Of a DNA stretch of 11,969 bases, positions 7,181 to 11,969 are shown one piece after another. Below the pieces are notes generated by a model, which did not search any database, was not told where the DNA came from, and saw only the letters and a list, made by a program, of their open reading frames with translations. The DNA comes from JAFGSZ01 sp964492185. GTDB lineage: Bacteria > Bacteroidota > Bacteroidia > Bacteroidales > UBA10428. Each line of letters starts with the position of its first letter. The first letter of the stretch is position 1. The stretch lies in contig CAZBJH010000110.1 in NCBI GenBank assembly GCA_964492185.1, forward strand, positions 1-11,969, read 5' to 3'. A program made the translations under genes and the position numbers.

Positions 7181-7813
7181 ATGGGAGTCATCTGGAAAAA
7201 ATACATGAATGCACATGCCAGACTGGGTCTGTGGGAAATAACCGAAACATTTGATGACCTGCGATCACAACTAAAGCTGTGCAAAGAAGAAGAGATGATA
7301 TTACGCGATTTCAAAAGCCTTGCGCGTCAAATCGAATGGTTAAGCGTAAGAGTGTTATTAAAAGAACTTGCCAGTGAAAATCTGTCGATCATATATAATC
7401 AAAACCGGAAACCCCTGATTAAAAACAGGGATATCAATATCAGCATATCGCATTCCAGAAACCTTACCTCCATTTTTCTGAGTCATGAAAGAAGAGTAGG
7501 GATCGATCTGGAATATATGTCACATAGAATCAGAAAAATTGAACATAAGTTTATTAACGATGCCGAATATATAACTCCTGATGAAAACCTTCGAAAGTTT
7601 CACCTTTATGTTCATTGGTGTGCCAAAGAAGCATTATACAAGATCTGTGACAAACAAAATATCAATTTTAAGGAAAACCTGACTATCGAAGCTTTTGAAC
7701 CGGCTGAAAAAGGTATATTAAAAGGATGGGTAAACAATCCCTTTATACAGGAAACATTTACCCTTGAATATTTTACATATGATAATTATATAATCGTATG
7801 GACGTGCCAGTAG
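7181..7813 (+). CDS. 4'-phosphopantetheinyl transferase superfamily protein
   Basis: This 210-aa enzyme is predicted to move the phosphopantetheine arm from coenzyme A to a serine on acyl- or peptidyl-carrier proteins. The family motifs are all present: SISHS (88-92), the Mg2+-binding GIDLE (107-111) and WCAKEALYK (146-154), with acidic residues in the expected places. Its length fits the Sfp/AcpT-like class, but the sequence does not show which carrier protein it serves. It lies 35 nt after gldD and is probably in the same operon. The TAG stop is also the first three bases of the repeat element at 7811-7987, so the insertion may have set or slightly altered the C-terminus. The end (IIVWTCQ) is close to the usual family end. 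Confidence 0.92.
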   Translation: MGVIWKKYMNAHARLGLWEITETFDDLRSQLKLCKEEEMILRDFKSLARQIEWLSVRVLLKELASENLSIIYNQNRKPLIKNRDINISISHSRNLTSIFLSHERRVGIDLEYMSHRIRKIEHKFINDAEYITPDENLRKFHLYVHWCAKEALYKICDKQNINFKENLTIEAFEPAEKGILKGWVNNPFIQETFTLEYFTYDNYIIVWTCQ

Positions 7814-7987
7814 TGTCTGTCCGTAGTGTCCGTCTATAAAGTTGTCAAGATATTTTATTGGTTATGTGTCTGTTCAGAATGTTCGGGATCAAGGCACGCA
7901 AAAATTTTAAACCGCGGTATACTAAGGTATTCGAGGATTTAAAATTTTGACAGCAACGAGAATATCGGACATTATGGACAGACACTA
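7811..7987. mobile_element. MITE-like palindromic repeat element (copy B, nested ends)
   Basis: The element is bounded by TAGTGTCTGTCC (7811-7822) and GGACAGACACTA (7976-7987). The terminal inverted repeat extends to 22 bp with two mismatches (7811-7832 against 7966-7987). The outermost TA on each side could be a TA target duplication, as used by IS630/Tc1-mariner-type elements. A second left-type end, GTGTCTGTTCAGAATGT, begins at 7866. The inner segment 7866-7987 (122 bp) is one imperfect palindrome centred near 7926. Its inner arms are CAAAAATTTTAAACC and GGATTTAAAATTTTG. There is no coding capacity, so any movement would need a transposase from elsewhere. It lies between the phosphopantetheinyl transferase gene and pcrB. 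Confidence 0.7.
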
Positions 7988-8017
7988 AAATATTAAGCAA
8001 GAAATAAATCACTAAAG

Positions 8018-8740
8018 ATGATATATGAAAATATAATCCGTAAGCCCGGAAAAAAGTTTGCATTGCTCATTGATCCTGACAAGCAGGATAAACATTCCCT
8101 GCTCAATACAATTGAGGCTGCCAATAAAACCGGGGTGGATCTGATAATGGTCGGGGGAAGCCTGGTTTCAGACACCTTTGACTCCACAATTCTTACAATC
8201 AAGCAAAACAGTTCTATACCGGTTCTGCTCTTCCCCGGGAGTTTGTTACAGCTATCACGCGAAGCTGATGGAATTTTATTGCTTTCGCTTCTTTCAGGCA
8301 GAAATCCCGATTATCTTATAGGAAATCATGTGCTGGCCGCACCATATCTTAAAAAATCAAACCTGGAGATCATCCCCACGGGTTATATTCTTATAGGTGA
8401 GAACAATTCCAGCTCGGTTGAATATGTTACCAATACAAAGCCCATTCCTCTCTCGAAAACTGACCTTATAGTGGCTACTGCTGTTGCAGGTGAAATGATG
8501 GGTAACAAAACCATATATCTTGAGGCCGGAAGCGGTGCACGAAACCGGATAAAGGATACGACAATTAAAACTGTTAAACGCAATATTTCCGTACCCCTGA
8601 TCGTGGGAGGCGGGATTCATTACGAAAAAGAAATATATAATGCATACAGCTCAGGAGCCGATATGGTAGTGATCAGCACTGCCGTGGAAAACGATATTTC
8701 AATACTTTATTCCCTGGCTAAAATTTCACTGGATTTTTAA
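8018..8740 (+). CDS. pcrB: PcrB-like geranylgeranylglyceryl phosphate synthase family protein
   Basis: This 240-aa soluble TIM-barrel prenyltransferase is predicted to join glycerol-1-phosphate to a long polyprenyl diphosphate, the first ether-lipid step in archaea. Visible family motifs are IDPDK (18-22), GGS (46-48), FPGS (72-75), SLLSGRNP (90-97), YLEAGSGA (167-174) and VGGGI (196-200); the glycine-rich loops bind phosphate. Length and motifs fit the Bacteroidota (group II) branch. Prenyl chain length and cellular role in these bacteria cannot be read from the sequence. The ATG at 8018 lies 31 nt beyond the repeat element. No TAnnTTTG box was seen just upstream, so expression may come by read-through from the gldD side. 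Confidence 0.92.
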   Translation: MIYENIIRKPGKKFALLIDPDKQDKHSLLNTIEAANKTGVDLIMVGGSLVSDTFDSTILTIKQNSSIPVLLFPGSLLQLSREADGILLLSLLSGRNPDYLIGNHVLAAPYLKKSNLEIIPTGYILIGENNSSSVEYVTNTKPIPLSKTDLIVATAVAGEMMGNKTIYLEAGSGARNRIKDTTIKTVKRNISVPLIVGGGIHYEKEIYNAYSSGADMVVISTAVENDISILYSLAKISLDF

Positions 8741-8815
8741 GACTTTAACGGGGATTATCCATACCGGTAATAATCTTACTTAGAATATTCCTGCATTGGT
8801 CAATTATTCATTGCA

Positions 8816-8916
8816 GTTTATCCAATTTAAAAAACCATGTTATGCTTTTACCGTATCATCTAACAAATAACGACGATAACAAATTTAAAAACAAACATAG
8901 ATTAAATTGGTTAGAC
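8816..8916 (+). other. Long-range inverted repeat in the pcrB downstream region; possible structured RNA
   Basis: The arms 8816-8830 and 8902-8916 can pair over 15 positions, with one mismatch and one G-U pair. The core is CCAATTTAA (8822-8830) against TTAAATTGG (8902-8910), and 71 nt lie between the arms. No credible coding frame spans it. It could be the 3' region of the pcrB transcript, part of a small RNA, or the ends of a decayed insertion. The strand is chosen because the terminator downstream works on plus. The remainder of 8741-9034 shows nothing else I can name apart from the promoter-like sequence and terminator listed separately. Confidence 0.35.
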
Positions 8917-8918
8917 GG

Positions 8919-8950
8919 TTTTGCCCAAGTTGGTTTAGTTAGTAGTTTTG
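8919..8950 (+). promoter_or_regulatory. Complete Bacteroidota-type promoter sequence (-33 and -7) with no gene after it
   Basis: TTTTG (8919-8923) and TAGTTTTG (8943-8950) are separated by 19 nt. This matches the -33 TTTG and -7 TAnnTTTG arrangement of Bacteroidota promoters. Transcription would start near 8957, immediately before the terminator hairpin, and no plus-strand gene follows. It may drive a very short RNA, or the resemblance may be chance in T-rich DNA. Confidence 0.4.
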
Positions 8951-8958
8951 TTTGACGG

Positions 8959-8984
8959 AAGCGGGATGCCCTCCCGCTTTTTTT
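8959..8984 (+). terminator. Strong rho-independent terminator
   Basis: AAGCGGGA (8959-8966) pairs exactly with TCCCGCTT (8972-8979) around a TGCCC loop, and a run of seven T follows from 8978. It works in the plus direction. It lies about 220 nt after the pcrB stop and would end that operon or a small RNA transcribed from this gap, protecting the convergent gene to the right. On the minus strand no T-run follows, so it does not terminate the PafA-like gene. Confidence 0.88.
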
Positions 8985-9034
8985 GTCTTCATACTCAACC
9001 GTCCAACTTTCCTTTTTCCATTCACCCTGCAACC

Positions 9035-10696
9035 TTACTTTACCAATTCCTGGATAGTCCGCCCTGTGCAGGTATTCGGATAAGCAATATTAAGAAATGT
9101 AGAAATTGTCGGGGCAATATCTATCAGGTCAACCTCACGACTGACAGTTCCCCGTCCTACTTTCCATCCATACCATATCAAGGGCACCCTGGTATCATAA
9201 GTATATGATGAACTGTGGTTGGTTGAAGCACCATTCTTTTCCACCCATCCTGACCTCAGATTAATAATAACATCACCCGAACGTTTCTGGTTGTATCCGT
9301 TTTGAATCTTTTCAAAAATTCCTTCTGAAAACCAGGTGGTTTGAAGCGTATGGGCTGAGATAGTATTGACTACTCCTGTAAATTGCAACATAAACTGTGA
9401 CACAACATCCTGAATTTCAGGAAGGGGTATCCGGGCATCTTCAATAAGCCGGCGATTAAGGTAGATCTGCTGTGCATGATAAGACTTAAACCAGTCTCCC
9501 TGACCGTAAAGCACATTCAAATAACTTCCCAGAAGAGATAACGCGCTGTTGTAATTGAAATAGCCGGCAGGAATACTCACATCATTCAAAAAATCCGGCA
9601 CATATGACACTCCGTGCTCCGCGGTCAGAAACACAAGTGCATTTTCTTTCCCGATATTCTCATCAATAAACTTTAAAAAATGTGCTATATCCCTGTCAAG
9701 ACGAAGAAAAGCATCCTCAACCTCAACCGAATGGGGGCCGTACAGATTACCTATCTGTTCCATTGCATCAAACCCGATAATTATAATATCGGTATGCTCA
9801 TCATCTCCAAGCTGTTCATTGATGATCAATGATGTTGCAAAATCTTTTACCAGGTTATTCCCGAAAGGTACTTTCCTGATCATACTATAATCCCTCTTCT
9901 TTCCTTTCAGCTTACTTAGTCCTGAAAGATCATAAGGGAAAGTCGTAACCCCTTTGATACCGGTTTCGTACCCGTTTTTATCCGGGAGACTTTCAGTATA
10001 TTTATCTATTGTAAGAAGGGTATTCCATTCCCTGTCCAGGTATGTATCAGCCAGGTTTTTTGAATTCACTTCACGCGCCCATACCGGTAAAGTATCAACA
10101 TAATACGAGCTGGTTACAAAGTTACCACTGACATCATCAAACCAGTACGCGCCATTTGCCGTATGTCCGGCAGAAAAAACCACGGATGCAGGAGAAAGGG
10201 ATACCGCGAAAACTTTTGACCGGAAATTGTTTGAAAGTTTTAACTCATCGGCAAATGTAGATGACATCAGGTTGGAGGGCGACATCCTTCCGGCATCATA
10301 ACTGCCACCAACAGTCTCAACACCGTCATCAAGTGTACTGTATACTGTCTTATCGGGCAGACTGGCATACCATTCTTTGCCTATGATCCCGTGATCGGAC
10401 GGGTTTGTGCCTGTAGCAATAGTTGCATGTCCTACACCTTGCTGCGAAAACAAATAATTGAATCTTGCATTTTTGCAAAATGTACCTTCATTGATCAACT
10501 TCTTAAAGCCATCATTACCAAACTTGTTCCAGTACCTGAAAAGGTAATCCTGGCGCATCTGACCTATTACCAATCCTATAATGATCCCGGGCTTGTCCGA
10601 AGGTATCTTCGCGTGGTCCTGGGCAATGACTGAATATGAACCGGTTAAAAATACTGCAAGAACAATTACACATGAAATAAATCGCTTTATATCCAT
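9035..10696 (-). CDS. Secreted PafA-like alkaline phosphatase superfamily protein, probably catalytically inactive
   Basis: This 553-aa protein has a signal peptide (cleavage near residue 25, VIA-Q) and aligns over its whole length with PafA-type phosphate-irrepressible alkaline phosphatases. Examples are GQMRQDYLFRYW (45-56), HGIIGKEWY (102-110), PHSVEVEDAFLRLD (321-334) and YTYDTRVPLIWYGW (498-511). The active site is nearly all replaced. Compared with Elizabethkingia PafA (numbering recalled), D38 is Gly45, nucleophile T79 is Gln86, N100 is Lys107, K162 and R164 are Ser168 and Ala170, D305 is Glu313, H309 is Asn317 and D352 is Glu360. Only the ligands H353 (His361) and H486 (His494) remain. 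The frame is intact, so this is not simple decay. A binding, chaperone or altered-substrate role is possible. It follows ychF on the minus strand after a repeat-bearing gap. Confidence 0.88.
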   Translation of the reverse strand: MDIKRFISCVIVLAVFLTGSYSVIAQDHAKIPSDKPGIIIGLVIGQMRQDYLFRYWNKFGNDGFKKLINEGTFCKNARFNYLFSQQGVGHATIATGTNPSDHGIIGKEWYASLPDKTVYSTLDDGVETVGGSYDAGRMSPSNLMSSTFADELKLSNNFRSKVFAVSLSPASVVFSAGHTANGAYWFDDVSGNFVTSSYYVDTLPVWAREVNSKNLADTYLDREWNTLLTIDKYTESLPDKNGYETGIKGVTTFPYDLSGLSKLKGKKRDYSMIRKVPFGNNLVKDFATSLIINEQLGDDEHTDIIIIGFDAMEQIGNLYGPHSVEVEDAFLRLDRDIAHFLKFIDENIGKENALVFLTAEHGVSYVPDFLNDVSIPAGYFNYNSALSLLGSYLNVLYGQGDWFKSYHAQQIYLNRRLIEDARIPLPEIQDVVSQFMLQFTGVVNTISAHTLQTTWFSEGIFEKIQNGYNQKRSGDVIINLRSGWVEKNGASTNHSSSYTYDTRVPLIWYGWKVGRGTVSREVDLIDIAPTISTFLNIAYPNTCTGRTIQELVK

Positions 10697-10843
10697 CTCT
10701 ATTAAATAATTAATCTACCCTGCATTATTCATATATTAAATCTGGTAAAAAATGCCTTTAAAAATCCGCACATTTTAAAAATAAATAACAGTTTTCAATC
10801 CATAATATTATATAGAATAAACATTCTTTTCATGCAATCATGG

Positions 10844-10851
10844 CAAATATA
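10844..10851 (-). promoter_or_regulatory. Possible -7 promoter box for the PafA-like gene
   Basis: The minus strand reads TATATTTG (TAnnTTTG). It would start transcripts near 10837 and leave a leader of about 140 nt before the ATG at 10696, which is long but possible. No closer TAnnTTTG was found. The intervening AT-rich leader (10697-10843) shows no other feature I can support. Confidence 0.4.
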
Positions 10852-10855
10852 TAAT

Positions 10856-10932
10856 TAGTGTTTGTTCAGAATGTCCCATCTTATGCATTACGCTTTAAGG
10901 TATGGAGGATAACAGTTCTCAATCAAACATTG
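10856..10932. repeat. Degenerate palindromic repeat (copy C) between ychF and the PafA-like gene
   Basis: The left end, TAGTGTTTGTTCAGAATGTC (from 10856), closely matches the inner end of copy B at 7866 (GTGTCTGTTCAGAATGTTC). The centre TAAGGTATGGAGGAT (10896-10910) matches TAAGGTATTCGAGGAT in copy B. The other end is worn: TTCTCAATCAAACATTG (10916-10932) resembles the inverse of the left end and overlaps the ychF stop codon at 10923-10925. It is about 77 bp, shorter than copy B. Confidence 0.5.
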
Positions 10933-11969
10933 AAACGAATATGCAGGATATCACCATCCTCCACCACGTAATTTTTACCTTCAACATGGAATTTTCCTTT
11001 TTCACGACAGGCATGTTCTGATCCGAGAGATACAAAATCGTCGTATTTCATTACCTCGGCCCGGATAAATCCCCGTTCCATATCACTATGTATCACACCT
11101 GCTGCCTGGGGTGCTGTCATCCCCTTGTGAATGGTCCATGCACGGATCTCCTTTGGCCCCACGGTAAAAAACGAGCTCAGATCCAAAAGTGAATAGGCTG
11201 AACGCAAAAGCTTATTCACCCCCGGTTCTGATAATCCGATATCTTTGAGAAATTCATTCCGGTCATTTTCAGTTTCCAGTTCAGATATCTCGGCTTCGAT
11301 CTGGGCAGCAATAACAAGTATCTCCGTATTCTTATCCTTAAGAAACTCGTTCACATTTGTCACATACCGGTTACCTTTTATAGCCGATTCTTCGTCAACA
11401 TTGCAGACGTACATAACCGGCTTGGCTGTCAAAAGGAACAGATCATCCACTTCTTCCTTTTCTCCGTCACTCAGATCCATATCCCTGATATTTTGAAAAT
11501 CCTCCAGCCTCTTCTTCACATGGTTCAATATATCAATTCCTTGTTTGGCCTTCTTTTCGCCCACTTTTGCAGCCTTCTCGAACCGGGTAATCTTCTTTTC
11601 AACGGACTCAAGGTCTTTTACCTGCAATTCAAAATCGATAGTTTCAATATCCCTAACAGGATCTATCGAACCTTCGATATGTGGCAGACTCTCATTATCA
11701 AAACATCTTACCACATGGATCAGGGCATCGGTATTACGTATATCGGCCAGAAACTTATTTCCAACACCTTCTCCCTGGTTGGCCCCTTTTGTAAGGCCGG
11801 GAATATCCACGATCTCAACCGCGGCCGGGATTACTTTTTCGGTAGGTTGTAATTTTTCAAGCTCCTGAAGGCGCTTATCGGGAATACTGATGACCGCCAC
11901 ATTCGACTTGCTGGAACTGAATGCAAAATCAGAAGTTTCTCCCTTTGTTTGCGACATACAATTGAAAAG
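10923..11969 (-). CDS. ychF: YchF/OLA1 family ribosome-binding ATPase (5' end outside the window)
   Basis: This Obg-related P-loop protein prefers ATP and associates with ribosomes. The window holds all but the first residues: the frame stays open past the ATG at 11957 to the edge, reading LFNC before MSQTKG, which matches the GKSTLFNC context of the family. The true start and the P-loop are therefore missing here and the internal ATG is not the start. Visible parts are the G3 region VDIPGLTKGANQGEGVGNKFL, the helical insert, CNVDEES (the family's altered specificity motif) and a C-terminal TGS domain (AWTIHKGMTAPQAAG through to HIRFNV). Switch I reads AFSSSKSN where most members have PFCTIEPN, and DIAGL is DIPGL. 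The stop overlaps the worn end of repeat copy C. Confidence 0.93.
   Translation of the reverse strand, partial: LFNCMSQTKGETSDFAFSSSKSNVAVISIPDKRLQELEKLQPTEKVIPAAVEIVDIPGLTKGANQGEGVGNKFLADIRNTDALIHVVRCFDNESLPHIEGSIDPVRDIETIDFELQVKDLESVEKKITRFEKAAKVGEKKAKQGIDILNHVKKRLEDFQNIRDMDLSDGEKEEVDDLFLLTAKPVMYVCNVDEESAIKGNRYVTNVNEFLKDKNTEILVIAAQIEAEISELETENDRNEFLKDIGLSEPGVNKLLRSAYSLLDLSSFFTVGPKEIRAWTIHKGMTAPQAAGVIHSDMERGFIRAEVMKYDDFVSLGSEHACREKGKFHVEGKNYVVEDGDILHIRFNV

Noticed and set aside
8741..9034. tRNA or other standard RNA gene in the intergenic region
   Set aside because: No T-loop GGTTCGAAT-like motif or cloverleaf pairing was found, and I could not match the segment to a named RNA family with confidence.
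10923..11957. Treating ATG at 11957 as the ychF start
   Set aside because: The frame continues upstream to the window edge with LFNC, the expected family context, so the gene is truncated by the window and not by evolution.

Overview
The window looks like chromosomal DNA of a member of the Bacteroidota, probably a Bacteroidales or related lineage. The gene content fits this: GldD and GldE homologues, a group-II-type PcrB/GGGPS, a Bacteroidota-style HU protein, a DsbD homologue with a fused thioredoxin domain, and a PafA-type secreted phosphatase relative. Several intergenic regions carry the Bacteroidota -7 promoter box TAnnTTTG, and strong Shine-Dalgarno sequences are absent. Base composition is moderately AT-rich, and nothing in the genes themselves suggests a recently acquired island.

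Layout. Positions 62-4321 are a minus-strand block, listed here in transcription order: HU, a 30-aa very basic ribosomal-protein-like peptide, RNase G/E (rng) and a DsbD-like disulfide reductase. A divergent intergenic region (4322-4750) separates it from a plus-strand run of ssb, gldE, gldD, a 4'-phosphopantetheinyl transferase and pcrB. The last two are split by a 177-bp palindromic repeat element. A 294-bp intergenic stretch (8741-9034) holds a long inverted repeat, a complete promoter-like sequence and an intrinsic terminator directly after it. The right part is again minus strand: ychF (cut by the window edge) followed by a PafA-like alkaline phosphatase superfamily gene.

Function. Most genes are housekeeping: RNA processing, nucleoid and single-strand DNA binding, translation-associated GTPase/ATPase, carrier-protein activation and envelope redox. 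GldD and GldE are envelope proteins linked to gliding and type IX secretion. PcrB makes a prenylglyceryl phosphate whose bacterial role is unclear.

Main points of interest. (1) The PafA-like protein is intact and secreted but has lost the nucleophile, both other phosphate-binding positions checked and most metal ligands, so it is probably a pseudoenzyme. (2) A family of small palindromic repeats with TA-flanked GTGTCTGT-type ends occurs three times, each time at the 3' end of a gene; one copy contributes the stop codon of the upstream gene. (3) The 8.8-9.0 kb intergenic region may encode a small RNA. (4) mutY, commonly found between HU and ssb in this phylum, is absent, and a GC-rich palindromic sequence lies in that gap. 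(5) YchF has an unusual switch I region. No CRISPR array, defence system, phage module, rRNA or tRNA was seen.
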